A stretch of DNA of 64,000 nucleotides from Palsa-1233 sp963796635 (GTDB lineage: Bacteria; Gemmatimonadota; Gemmatimonadetes; Gemmatimonadales; GWC2-71-9), in assembly GCA_963796635.1 (NCBI GenBank), contig CAWCMH010000001.1:558001-622000 (forward strand). Direction: 5' to 3'. Numbering within the stretch: the stretch's first letter is position 1; the number at the start of each line of letters is the position of its first letter. The notes under the pieces were generated by a model. It searched no databases. It was given only the letters and a program-made list of their open reading frames with translations, and was not told the origin of the DNA. Shown here one piece after another: positions 37,183 through 46,246 of the stretch. The position numbers and the translations under genes are program-made.

Positions 37183-37320
37183 GCGTTAGGCGTTAGTCGT
37201 GAGGCGTTAGTCATTGGTTGTCAGGCATTGGCGAGGGGTGGTCCGACGTCCGGGAATGCAAGCGCCGCGCAGTACATCCGCGAACGAAGCGCTAACAGCT
37301 AACGACTAACGACTAACGAC
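37183..37320. repeat. Inverted TTAG-heptamer repeats in the secY-adk gap
   Basis: The left side (37183-37231) is read as heptamers GCGTTAG, GCGTTAG, TCGTGAG, GCGTTAG and decayed relatives; the right side (37291-37320) is GCTAACA, GCTAACG, ACTAACG, ACTAACG, the reverse complement type. About 60 unrelated bases separate the arms. The arms could pair in RNA or as a cruciform just before adk. The same heptamer family forms the tract at 57054-57116. Confidence 0.75.
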
Positions 37321-37323
37321 TTC

Positions 37324-37890
37324 ATGGACATCCTCCTCCTCGGTCCTCCCGGCGCCGGCAAGGGCACTCAGGGCGCGCTGCTCTCGCAGCGACTCGGCCT
37401 GCCGCGCCTGTCGACCGGCGACCTGCTGCGCGATGCCGTGACGCGGCAGACTCCGCTGGGCCTCCAGGCCAAGGCCATGATGGAAGCCGGCGAGCTCGTC
37501 AGCGACGATCTCATCCTGGGCGTGATCCGCGACGAACTCGGCAAGCCGGCCGCCGCCAACGGCGTGATTTTCGACGGCGTGGTGCGCACCATCCCGCAGG
37601 CCGAAGGCATGGACGAGGTGCTGCAGGGTCTGGGCCGCGCACTCGATCATGTGCTGCTGTTCGACGTCGCGGATCATCACATTACCAGCCGCATTGCGCT
37701 GCGGCGGCAGGCCGAGCAGCGCGCGGATGACGATCCGGCCGCGGTCGATATCCGGCTGGCGGCGTACCGTGCCCAGACGGCACCATTGGTCGATTGGTAT
37801 CGGGCGCGCGGCAAGCTCACGCGCATCGATGCGGTCGGCACCGTCGAAGACGTCGAGGCGCGGGTCGGTCGCGCGCTGTCGCTCTCATGA
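37324..37890 (+). CDS. adk: Adenylate kinase, short-LID type
   Basis: AMP + ATP to 2 ADP; 188 residues. P-loop GPPGAGKGTQ, LSTGDLLRDAV, and a short LID with RRQAEQRADDDP lacking zinc cysteines. The usual DGFPRT motif is DGVVRT here, keeping the Arg but replacing Phe-Pro. ATG is three bases beyond the heptamer repeats (ACGACTTC before it), without an obvious Shine-Dalgarno sequence. ATGA overlap with map. Confidence 0.93.
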   Translation: MDILLLGPPGAGKGTQGALLSQRLGLPRLSTGDLLRDAVTRQTPLGLQAKAMMEAGELVSDDLILGVIRDELGKPAAANGVIFDGVVRTIPQAEGMDEVLQGLGRALDHVLLFDVADHHITSRIALRRQAEQRADDDPAAVDIRLAAYRAQTAPLVDWYRARGKLTRIDAVGTVEDVEARVGRALSLS

Positions 37891-38636
37891 TCACCATCAA
37901 GTCGGAGCGCGAAGTCGAGACCATGGCGCGCGCCGGGCGCATGGTGTTCGAGACGCTCGAGTTGATGCGGTCGATCGTCAAGCCGGGGATGAGCACGGAG
38001 GATCTCGATCGCGAGGCGGAGAAGTTCATCCGCTCGCATCCGGGCGCGAGTCCGTCGTTCAAGGGACTGTACGACTTTCCCAAGACGCTGTGCACCTCGA
38101 TCGACGACGAGATCGTGCACGGCATTCCGTCGAAGAAGCGCGTGCTGCAAGAGGGTTCGATCGTGTCGGTCGATGTGGGCGTGTGCATCGATGGATTGCA
38201 CGCCGATTCGGCCACCACCATTCCCGTGGGCGCGATTGCACCCGAGACGCAGCGGCTGCTCGACGTGACCCAGCGGTCGCTGTATGCCGGCGTGGCCGCG
38301 GCGCGCGCCGGCAATCATGTCGGCGACATCGGTGCCGCGGTGCAGCAGGTCGCCGAAACGGCGGGATTCGGCGTGGTGCGCGAACTGGTGGGGCACGGGA
38401 TCGGCACGCGCTTCCACGAAGATCCGCAGATTCCCAACTGGGGCACGCCCAAGCGCGGCCCGCAGCTCAAGCTGGGGATGACGCTCGCGATCGAGCCGAT
38501 GATCACCATCGGCAGCCCGGTCACTCGCACGCTCAAGGACAAGTGGACCGTGGTAACGCAGGACGGTTCGCTGTCGGCGCATTTCGAGCACACGGTGCTG
38601 GTCACCGACGGAGAGCCGCGGATTCTGACGCGGTAG
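37887..38636 (+). CDS. map: Methionine aminopeptidase, type I
   Basis: Removes N-terminal Met from nascent proteins; 249 residues. Metal ligands visible in order: SVDVGV (Asp), HADSATT (Asp), GHGIGTRFHEDP (His), AIEPMITIG (Glu) and FEHTVLV (Glu). Coupled to adk by ATGA. It is the last gene of the ribosomal run; the common followers infA, rpmJ and rpsM are absent. Confidence 0.96.
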   Translation: MITIKSEREVETMARAGRMVFETLELMRSIVKPGMSTEDLDREAEKFIRSHPGASPSFKGLYDFPKTLCTSIDDEIVHGIPSKKRVLQEGSIVSVDVGVCIDGLHADSATTIPVGAIAPETQRLLDVTQRSLYAGVAAARAGNHVGDIGAAVQQVAETAGFGVVRELVGHGIGTRFHEDPQIPNWGTPKRGPQLKLGMTLAIEPMITIGSPVTRTLKDKWTVVTQDGSLSAHFEHTVLVTDGEPRILTR

Positions 38637-38674
38637 GCGCTGCGCCTTATCCTGACCGAACGTCGATCAACAAT

Positions 38675-38829
38675 TGTCATCCTGAGCGAAGCGCCGGCGC
38701 AGCCGGTGCGCAGTCGAAGGACCTCGGCGCATGCGACGCTGGGAAATTCGTCAGCCCGCAGGGCTTCGCCGTGCCGAGCCGTCGCTTCAGCGACGCCGGC
38801 CAACCCCGGAGCTTCGCCGTGCCGAGCCG
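38675..38829. repeat. Repeat-rich gap after map
   Basis: Gap 38637-38926 holds no gene that I can support. TGTCATCCTGAGCGAAGCG at 38675-38693, then, after a 16-base GC hairpin, GCAGTCGAAGGACCTCG to 38727 resembles a split copy of the GTCATCC-GAGCG intergenic repeat family. A 19-base direct repeat GCTTCGCCGTGCCGAGCCG occurs at 38763-38781 and 38811-38829, with CTCGGCAC inverted matches beyond. Probably the terminator area of the ribosomal operon. Confidence 0.55.
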
Positions 38830-38926
38830 CCTGCGCTCGGCACAGCACAGCGTCGCTGCCTGCGCGCCGGGTCAGCGCCTGTCTCTCGTGGACACCTCGG
38901 CGCGCACCGCAATCATCCGATCGCGC

Positions 38927-39646
38927 TCACGTCCCCGTCGCGGTGATCGTCGTCGAATCGCCGCCCAGCGGCTGCAGCACGACCGCGCGCAACTGGTTCA
39001 CGCCCGGTGTCGGTCCCAGGGTCCAGCTTCCCACTGTCGCGACGCCGACGGCGTTCACGACAGCCGTGTCGCCCGTGATGGAACCGCCACCCGATAGCAC
39101 CCGGAACACGACCACGAGACCGGCTTTCTCGACGGCGTCAGGTGAATCAACGTTTGCTTGCGGCGCAATCGGCAGCGTAGTGCCGGCAGGCGCCTGCTGC
39201 CGGTCCGTGCTCGCGACCGGTAAGATGCGCAGACGGCCCAGCACGTTGGCACTGAACGTTGCCGGGCTGCCCGTTACGTTTGGTGCTGTAGCAATCACCG
39301 TGCTGGTGCCGGTCAACCCGGACACCCTCCATTGTCCCACCGTCGCAATCCCGTCACTTCCGGAGGTCACGGTGTCGCCCGTCACCGACCCGCCGCTGTA
39401 ATCGGGTACCGCAAACGTCACAGTGACTCCGACCACCGGCGCGCCGTGCGAGTCGGTAATTCGAACGGCAGGAGACACGGGCACAATCGTGGCCGGCAGA
39501 ACATCCTGGCCGTTGCCGGTGTCAACTGCCATGGTACCGGTGGGCGTTGTTCCGCCGCCGCCCGACGGCGACGCGTTGCTGCTGCAGGCCGCGACCGCGG
39601 CGGTCAATATGGCGAGACGCGCCGTCAATGTTTGTGTCGGTGTCAT
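38927..39646 (-). CDS. Secreted lipoprotein with tandem Ig-like domains (copy A)
   Basis: 239 residues, lipoprotein signal with Cys in VAACSS near residue 21, then Gly/Thr-rich linker and two bacterial Ig-like (BIG_1/invasin-type) repeats with the pattern PVSPAVRITDSHGAPVVGVTVTF ... GIATVGQWRVSG. Surface or periplasmic adhesion/structural role is only inferred. Its last 48 residues are identical to those of the upstream neighbour (39661-40404), reflecting a 152-base DNA repeat. No clear ribosome-binding site. Confidence 0.75.
   Translation of the reverse strand: MTPTQTLTARLAILTAAVAACSSNASPSGGGGTTPTGTMAVDTGNGQDVLPATIVPVSPAVRITDSHGAPVVGVTVTFAVPDYSGGSVTGDTVTSGSDGIATVGQWRVSGLTGTSTVIATAPNVTGSPATFSANVLGRLRILPVASTDRQQAPAGTTLPIAPQANVDSPDAVEKAGLVVVFRVLSGGGSITGDTAVVNAVGVATVGSWTLGPTPGVNQLRAVVLQPLGGDSTTITATGT
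38930..39081. repeat. 152-base exact direct repeat, copy 1
   Basis: Identical to 39667-39818 (offset 737 bases), covering the 3' coding end of both Ig-like lipoprotein genes. Identity stops abruptly at GTGATGG on one side and CGTCCCC on the other. Suggests recent tandem duplication or gene conversion. Confidence 0.9.
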
Positions 39647-39660
39647 GGGAGGTATATCCG

Positions 39661-40404
39661 CTACTCCGTCCCCGTCGCGGTGATCGTCGTCGAATCGCCG
39701 CCCAGCGGCTGCAGCACGACCGCGCGCAACTGGTTCACGCCCGGTGTCGGTCCCAGGGTCCAGCTTCCCACTGTCGCGACGCCGACGGCGTTCACGACAG
39801 CCGTGTCGCCCGTGATGGTGCCCCCGCCGGCGATTACGTGAAAGACGACCCGCAACCCGGACAGGGATTCGTTGTTTGGCGAAAACAACGAAACCTGCGG
39901 CGGCATCGCGATCGCGGTGCCGGCCGGCGCCTGCTGCATGTTGGTTCCATTCGCTGGCTGCGCCAGCATGTGGCCCCAGATGGTGGCCGTGAACGTCACC
40001 GGGCTCCCAAGGACGTTCGCGGCGGTCGCTTGCAGCTCGGCCGTGCCGGCATAGAACGAATTCCAGTGCTCTGCCGACGCCGTCCCGCTGGAATCGGTCT
40101 GGACAAGGCTGTCGCCGACTGATGCGCCGACTGTCTGGTTCCGGAAGATCACCGTCACGCCAGGGACCGGTTGCCCGCTGGCATTCGTGATCCGCACTGT
40201 GGGGTTGACCGGCGCGTCCGTGTTCGCGAGCACCGTCTGGTTGGCGCCGGTGACTACCAGCATGGTATCCTGTGCGCCCGGATTCATGCTGCCTGTGTCG
40301 GAGCCGGCGTTGCTGCAGGCTGCGAGGATTGCGCTCAGGACTGCGCCGACGGTCCAGCTTCCCCGCGCCGCACGGCGCGCCGTGACGTTAATTCTCACAA
40401 CCAT
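39661..40404 (-). CDS. Secreted lipoprotein with tandem Ig-like domains (copy B)
   Basis: 247 residues, signal with LAACSN (Cys near residue 30), then two Ig-like repeats (PVNPTVRITNASGQPVPGVTV; later GLRVVFHVIAGGG). It is a diverged paralogue of the gene at 38927-39646 except for the identical C-terminal stretch. 14 bases upstream of copy A, so likely one operon; its start overlaps the stop of the gene at 40388-40966 by 17 bases. Confidence 0.75.
   Translation of the reverse strand: MVVRINVTARRAARGSWTVGAVLSAILAACSNAGSDTGSMNPGAQDTMLVVTGANQTVLANTDAPVNPTVRITNASGQPVPGVTVIFRNQTVGASVGDSLVQTDSSGTASAEHWNSFYAGTAELQATAANVLGSPVTFTATIWGHMLAQPANGTNMQQAPAGTAIAMPPQVSLFSPNNESLSGLRVVFHVIAGGGTITGDTAVVNAVGVATVGSWTLGPTPGVNQLRAVVLQPLGGDSTTITATGTE
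39667..39818. repeat. 152-base exact direct repeat, copy 2
   Basis: Partner of 38930-39081; encodes the C-terminal 48 residues shared by the two Ig-like lipoproteins. Confidence 0.9.
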
Positions 40405-40966
40405 TGACGTAGCGGTGGCAATGGTAGACTACAATTGGCACCTGCTTGTAGCCGGCGCCGGCGGCCAAGCTGATCCACCCAGTTCCAGTCGCGTGAGTTT
40501 CAATCGTCACGTACACCTCAGCGCTGTCACCAGGATCTAGAGAGAGAGGGTTTGGATATGTTGGCCCATCGCCGTTGCTCCCCGCTTCCACGCAGTCGTT
40601 CGAGCAATCGCCCGTGGCGACGGTCGCGACACTGATCGCGGTGTCTGCTGTGTTCGGTCCAACCTCAAATACGATGTCGCCGTCCGGCGGATGTGCGTCT
40701 GTGGAGTCCGGAGCATACACCGTGTCGTTGCTGATGTACTCCAGTGATGTGACCCACGAAAGTCTGACGTTCAGGTCCGGCCCCTCACACCCCTCAATGC
40801 AATCCGGATGCACGCGATGCGCCGCGACGGGTTTCGCCTGGTCCGGCGACGTGGGACTATCTTGACAGGCCACGGCGACGGCGGCGATCATGCTGATCAA
40901 CAACCACGAACGGGTGCTGCGGTTCAGAACTCGGCCGGGGGGGGGCGGGACGATGTACTTCTTCAT
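40388..40966 (-). CDS. Lipoprotein with Ig-like beta domain
   Basis: 192 residues; ATG 40966 has CCGGAG upstream on the coding strand. Positively charged n-region, then helix and lipobox VAVAC (Cys near 34), then SPTSPDQ linker. The mature part has paired cysteines (CIEGCEG, CSNDCVE, CHRYVNGC) and a beta-sandwich-like stretch SLDPGDSAEVYVTIETHATGTGWISL. Function unknown. Heads the minus-strand lipoprotein run and is divergent from the gene at 41048 (82-base gap). Confidence 0.65.
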   Translation of the reverse strand: MKKYIVPPPPGRVLNRSTRSWLLISMIAAVAVACQDSPTSPDQAKPVAAHRVHPDCIEGCEGPDLNVRLSWVTSLEYISNDTVYAPDSTDAHPPDGDIVFEVGPNTADTAISVATVATGDCSNDCVEAGSNGDGPTYPNPLSLDPGDSAEVYVTIETHATGTGWISLAAGAGYKQVPIVVYHCHRYVNGCEN

Positions 40967-41047
40967 GGGTGGCTCCGGAAGCGGTTCCCGATAGTGTACC
41001 ACATGTCCCGAGATCCGCAAGACATTTTCCGTGGCGCGCGCAGTTCG

Positions 41048-42148
41048 ATGCCGCACCGCTTGCGAATCACCTGTCAAATCATGCTGTGCGCGCTGTGCGC
41101 ATCATGCAACCACTCATCGCCATACACCTATGCGTACGGGCTCGGGCCCAATGGCACCGGCTCCGACGTGTTGCTCACCTACAATTCGCAACCCGATTAC
41201 TGGCCGACGCTCACCGGCGACAGCACGGGAATCCTGTATGCCTTCGTCTCGGTCGAGGCGGGCGCGAACCCGCACCACCGCTGCATCGGCGTCATGCCGG
41301 TGGGCGGCGGCCAGCGCTACTGGCAATGGTGCGACGATGCCGCGACGCGCACCGATTCACTGGGAAGTTTTCCCGCCTACGCCATGGCGGCCGACGGTCG
41401 ACTGATCTACGTCGAGACCAGCGTCGCCGTGCGCTTTCCGTTCGCGCCGCCCGATACCAGGCTCTGGCTCGCCGATTCGGCGTTCCCGTACCGCCGGCGT
41501 TCGCTGCTGACCTTTCCCGTCACCGTCGGTGACAGCACCGTGAACTGGCTTGCCGACCTGACCTGGACCGGATCGCACACCTTTCTCGCACTCGCAGAGC
41601 GGATGGTGCCGCTCGGCCACTGCATCTGCTCGCTGTTCGATTCGGTCTTCTACGGCGAATCGGTGGTGCGCGGCACGATCGACAGCAACGGCGCGACGCT
41701 GGCGCCGATCCCGGGGACGATCGGCGCGACGGGCTACTCCCAGGCGGAGAATGGCACCAGCATCGTGTTCACGCGTCTCAACAGCGCCGACCTGCTACGC
41801 GTGCCGGCCGTCGGCGGGTCACCGGTCGTCGCGGCGATGACGACCTCCCGCCCGGGCGTTCAGGTGCTGGGCGTCTCGTGCCGCTCGGACAGTTGCGTCG
41901 TCGCCGTTGGGCCGGCACGGACGGCGGCCGACGGTGGTCCGTCGATCGGCAGCCCGTTCGAACTGCGGCGCGTTTCACTCGCCACCGGAGATACCACCCT
42001 GCTGCTGACGCGCGGCGGCGGTGCGTTGATGAATCCGCAGCTCACCCCATCTGGCACCATCGTCGCGGGGTTTGGGCAGATGATGGGACACCTGCAGTCG
42101 TACAGTTCCCCGGCGGTCGACTTGCACCTGTATTCGGTGCCGCCCTGA
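41048..42148 (+). CDS. Lipoprotein, predicted beta-propeller
   Basis: 366 residues from ATG 41048 (alternative ATG 41003). Short signal with lipobox LCASC, then repeated segments of TolB/WD-like character (DYWPTLTGDSTGILYAF, SFPAYAMAADGRLIYV, LMNPQLTPSGTIVAGFG) suggesting a six- or seven-bladed propeller. No enzyme motif seen. Ends 10 bases from the convergent IMPase-like gene. Confidence 0.6.
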   Translation: MPHRLRITCQIMLCALCASCNHSSPYTYAYGLGPNGTGSDVLLTYNSQPDYWPTLTGDSTGILYAFVSVEAGANPHHRCIGVMPVGGGQRYWQWCDDAATRTDSLGSFPAYAMAADGRLIYVETSVAVRFPFAPPDTRLWLADSAFPYRRRSLLTFPVTVGDSTVNWLADLTWTGSHTFLALAERMVPLGHCICSLFDSVFYGESVVRGTIDSNGATLAPIPGTIGATGYSQAENGTSIVFTRLNSADLLRVPAVGGSPVVAAMTTSRPGVQVLGVSCRSDSCVVAVGPARTAADGGPSIGSPFELRRVSLATGDTTLLLTRGGGALMNPQLTPSGTIVAGFGQMMGHLQSYSSPAVDLHLYSVPP

Positions 42149-42158
42149 GCTGCCGCAG

Positions 42159-43010
42159 TCACACCGTCCGCCGTCGCAGCTCCTCCAGCAACCACCGATG
42201 CATCCCCGGATTTCCCGCGACGATTCCTCCATGCGCGACGCCGGCGTCACTGCCGTCGAGCGCCGTGATCACGCCGCCAGCCTCGCGAATCAACACGATG
42301 CCCGCGGCCTTGTCCCATGGGGCGAGCGTCAATTCCCAGAAGCCCTCGAACTCCCCGGCCGCGACGGACACCAGGTCGAGCGCCGCCGAGCCAGCGCGCC
42401 GCACGCCGCTGGTGGCGGGGAAGATGCGCGCGCATTGCTCCAGATATGTCGGCAGGTCGCCGACGGACTTGAAGGGGAATCCGGTCCCGATGAGCGCCTG
42501 TCCCGGGTCGTCGATGGTGGACACCCGCAGCCGCGTCCCCCCTGACCAGGCGCCTCCGCCACGCCACGCGGTGTAGCGCCGATGTGCCGGCACATGGAAC
42601 ACCGTGCCGGCGACGACGTCGCCATCGACGGCGGCCGCGATCGAGACGGACCACCACGGATACCCGTGCAGATAGTTGGTGGTACCGTCGAGGGGGTCGA
42701 CGATCCACACCAGACCATCGAGTGACGACGAATCCGGCGTGAATTCCTCACCCAGCACGCGACTCGACGGATACGCCGTCATGACGTCACGCGTGATCAG
42801 CTCCTCGGCGTGTCGATCGACCTCGGTGACGAAATCGTGATGCCCCTTGGTCGTCCACGCATCGGCCGCCGGTCGCGGGGCGGTGAGCAGGAAGGTGGCT
42901 GCCCGCGCGGCCGCCCGTTCGGCCGTGCGTGCGAGCGCAGCGGCGTCGAGTCGCGTCAGCGCCCGAACGGATCGCCGGCGACCGCCTCCGTGTGCAGGGC
43001 ACAGCGCCAT
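42159..43010 (-). CDS. Inositol-monophosphatase family phosphatase
   Basis: Mg-dependent phosphatase (inositol phosphate, PAP or histidinol-phosphate-like substrates). Motifs: LGEEFT, metal-binding VDPLDGTTNYLHGYP, and WDKAAGIVLIREAGG. The start is uncertain: ATG 43010 overlaps the upstream gene by 55 bases; homology really begins near 42959, where a CTG overlaps that gene's stop (CTGA). The C-terminus HRWLLEELRRR is typical. Substrate cannot be told from sequence. Confidence 0.85.
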   Translation of the reverse strand: MALCPAHGGGRRRSVRALTRLDAAALARTAERAAARAATFLLTAPRPAADAWTTKGHHDFVTEVDRHAEELITRDVMTAYPSSRVLGEEFTPDSSSLDGLVWIVDPLDGTTNYLHGYPWWSVSIAAAVDGDVVAGTVFHVPAHRRYTAWRGGGAWSGGTRLRVSTIDDPGQALIGTGFPFKSVGDLPTYLEQCARIFPATSGVRRAGSAALDLVSVAAGEFEGFWELTLAPWDKAAGIVLIREAGGVITALDGSDAGVAHGGIVAGNPGMHRWLLEELRRRTV

Positions 43011-43357
43011 CCGTCGGCGCGCCGCAGCCACACCGAGGCGTCGTGTGCCTCGAGCGTCAACGCCTTGCCGTCCACCTCGAGTTCTTCGTGCACGTGATAG
43101 CCCACGAGCGCCGTGTCGTGGTTGACAAACCGGATCTGCATCGTCTGCTCGTCGAATGCAAACGTCTTGAGTGTCCACTTGGTGTCGCCCGTCATCTTTT
43201 CCATCGCCGCCCGGCCGATCGCTGACACGCCCTGCGCGCCCACCACGATGCATCCCTCGTCGGTCAGCTCGGCGGCGATCCTGCCATCCTTATCGCGCAT
43301 GGCGTTCCAGAAGCGCGTTTCGACCGCACGAATCTCGTCTTCCCTGGTGGTGTCCAT
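42956..43357 (-). CDS. SnoaL/NTF2-like (DUF4440-type) protein
   Basis: 133 residues, cytoplasmic. ATG 43357 has GAGGAAG upstream. Pattern EDEIRAVETRFWNAMRDKDGRIAAELTDEGCIVVGAQG and the end VWLRRADGWRCALHTEAV fits small NTF2-like alpha+beta barrels of unknown function. Co-directional with the IMPase-like gene. Confidence 0.75.
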   Translation of the reverse strand: MDTTREDEIRAVETRFWNAMRDKDGRIAAELTDEGCIVVGAQGVSAIGRAAMEKMTGDTKWTLKTFAFDEQTMQIRFVNHDTALVGYHVHEELEVDGKALTLEAHDASVWLRRADGWRCALHTEAVAGDPFGR

Positions 43358-43472
43358 CGTCGTCTTCCTCACAGTCTGAGTCGTCAATACCGGATCACCC
43401 ACGGGAAGAGACGGGCGAGCCGGTTCCCTGGTTCACATCGGCCAACGGTGCACGACTCCGCTGGAAGGTGGC

Positions 43473-46125
43473 TCAACGTCTCGGGGCGGTCAGTGCGATA
43501 AAGTCTGCTCGATGGCGGAGCGCCGCCAGCGCTGGTTCCTGGTCCAGCCACCGCGGCCAGATGCCCGCGTCGAACGCCTCGCGCAGCCGGGCCATCGCGT
43601 CGTCATCACGGCCTTGCAACGCCGCGATCCGGGCGCGATAGATACTGGCCGACCAGCCCGCGCGGCTCGCCGGCTGCGCCGCCAGCCAATCGTCCATGGC
43701 GTCGGCCAGCGCGGTGTCACCCGACTCCGCCGCCACGCCGCCGAGATTGCCGCGAAAGTCAACATTGCTGGAATCGTCGGCGACGAGCCGCTCGAGGATC
43801 CGCTGGGCGTCCTGGTATCGTGCCAGCATCTCCAGCGACGACGCGACGATGAGCTGTTCTTCGGGCGAGTCGCGTTCGGCCGCCGGGCGAGCCTGATACC
43901 ACGCGACGCCGCGCGCGGCCGCCTGCCGCGACGCGACGGTGTCGCCGTGGACGGCGAATTCGCGCGAAATCCAGTTGATCACCCATCCTGCCGTCATGGT
44001 GAATTCCGGCCGTCCGGATGTGTACGGTGCCAGTCCGATGCTGGTGGTGGGTTCGACCGGAAGCGTAAGTGCGCTGTCGAGCAGCACCAATGCCGCCGTG
44101 GGCCGGGACAGGGCGGCCAGCGCCGAGCTGCGGAGCCATGCGCGCCCCAGCGGCGCACCCGGCGGCACCCGGCCGGCGACCGCCAACTCTTCGCGATGGC
44201 GACCGAGCAGGTGCAGTGCCTCGGAGATGGTGCCGAAGTAGGCGAAGTGCGTGCTGTCGGCCATCCAGCCGAGGTCGGTCGATGGATCGACGCGCTGCAG
44301 CACGTCCAGCGCGCGGGCCGGACGATTGGCCCAGAGTGCGGCGTCTGCGGCCGACATCTGTTCACTCGAATTGCCGCGATCGAGATCGGCGCGCTCGAGC
44401 GTGAGTTGCAGCATTTCGTCGTTGCGCCCGTGGCATCGTGCGCCGGCAATCTGCAGCGAAAGCTGATCGAGGTGGTCGAGGGGAGTGGCGCGGTTGTCGA
44501 GAGCGGCGGTCAGGGAATCGACCAGTGGACAGTTGGCGAAGTTCGCGGCGGCAACGGCCGCCGCGAGTGCCGCCGCGGGGAAGGCGGAATCCCGCTGCGC
44601 CGCGTCGAGAAACAGCGCCTCGGCCTTGGGCCCGTCGCCGTGCCAATAGGCGTCCCAGCCCGCCACGTAGGACTGGTACACGTCGAACGGCGGCAACTCG
44701 GCAACGCGCGTCAACCCCTGCGTGGCCTTCGTATCCACCGAGGCCGCAAGCGCGGTCATCACGCGCGAACGTAATTCGTCAAGCGCGGCGACCGGCGTGT
44801 GTACGCTCGATCGGATCGGTCCCACGACGCGAATGATGCGGCCGGTGCGAACATCGGTGACCGTCGCCTGGACGAGCAAGGTGTCGGCCTGGCGGTAGTA
44901 GGCCCCCGACACGACCACGGCAGCCCCGGTGCGGTGCGCCAGCGTCATCGGATCGCTGGCGGCGCCGCTGCGTGCGGCTCTGGACATAGACCGCGCGCGG
45001 GTCCACCACGTCGATCAACTGGGTCTGCATCAGGCCCTGGACCAACCAGTCCTGCGTCATGCGGCCGAGCGATTGAAGCGTCGAATCACCGGTGCGATTC
45101 TCGAACACCGTGATCAGCGCACGCGGGCGCGTCACGGGTTCTCGCGGTCGGTGACGAGCGACCAGCGCGATGATCACGCCGGCCGCGACCACCACCACGG
45201 CCGCCAGGGCAAGCAGGCGTCGCGGCGCACGTTCGATCGGTACCGCATCGCGATCCGACCCGTCGGGGCGTGGTACTTCGATCCGCGCGGCCGCTGGTGC
45301 CGAGTCGGGCGCCGAGTCACGTGCGGTGATGCTTGCCGGTGCAGCCGGTGATGGTGCGGCGTGCGATGGCTGGGGCACCGGCGCCGGGACGGCCTTCTTC
45401 CGTGCCCCGCCCTGGATCGCTGCCGCCAGCGCGCGACACTCCGCACTCGGGGCGGCCTTGAAGTCGGCCGCCAACTGGCGGCTGAACGCGTCGTACAGCC
45501 GCAGCGCGCTGCCGGTGTCGCCGTTGTTGTCGCACAGCGCCATGGCCCGCATAAGCCAGCTCTCGTCACCGGGGGCCATCCCGGAGGCACGCTGGGCCCA
45601 GTAGGCTGCGCCAGCAAGATCGCCGCTCCGTTCCGCGCGATCGATGAGAGATCGAATCGCCTGCATCACCAGGGCTGCCACGCGGCGCCGTTCGGCGCTC
45701 AGCCACTCCTCGAACGCGTCGCCGGTATGCGGCACGTGGAAGCCGGCCAGCAGGTCACCATGATAGCGGTCGATGGCGTCTTCGAGCCGGCCGGCCGTGA
45801 TGGCCTCTTCGAGCAGGGTGACGTCGCAGGTGAGCATGGCCGGGTTGATCGAGACGGCATCGTCGCCCCGAGTCACGATGACGTTGTCGCCCAGGGCTTC
45901 GCGCAGGTGGTAGAGGGTGTTGCGCAACGCACGCCGGGCCGCAAACTGGTCCATGTCGGCCCAGAACAACGCGGCGAGCGTGTCGCGCCGGTGATAACCG
46001 CCGCGCGCGCCGAGCGCCAGATAGGCCAGCAGCGCGAACCGCTTGGATTGTGCCGGGAGGGACGTCAGCTCGCGCCCGCCCGGGCCGCGAAGGGCGTGCA
46101 GTCCCAGCAGGCTGAGCTCGAGCAT
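43473..46125 (-). CDS. SARP/BTAD-type transcriptional regulator with membrane helix and TPR-like region (frame interrupted near 44975)
   Basis: N-terminus: winged-helix plus BTAD domain (MLELSLLGLHALRGPGGREL, RRALRNTLYHLREALGD, VHDAFEEW-like stretch) of the DnrI/SARP class. A hydrophobic helix near residues 295-318 (LLALAAVVVVAAGVIIALVA) would anchor it in the membrane, followed by a TolB-like segment ITVFENRTGDSTLQSLGR. At about 44975 the frame changes; the second frame continues AARSGAASDPMTLAHRTGAA with a helical-repeat region of about 450 residues (SEL1/TPR-like). Rejoining needs removal of one base or addition of two. Divergent from the lipoprotein gene at 46247. Confidence 0.82.
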
Positions 46126-46246
46126 GACCTGTCGAATGTACGTCGCGCGGTGTCGCCCAGCAACGAACGCTCAGCCCACGGCGGAGCGACGCCCGTTCCG
46201 TAGCTTGCCCCCGCGTGTCACCATCCACCGGAACCGGAGCAGGAAG

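Noticed and set aside
38637..38926. tRNA or structured ncRNA after map
   Set aside because: GC hairpins are present but no cloverleaf, TpsiC-like arm or known RNA motif is visible; repeats explain most of the structure.
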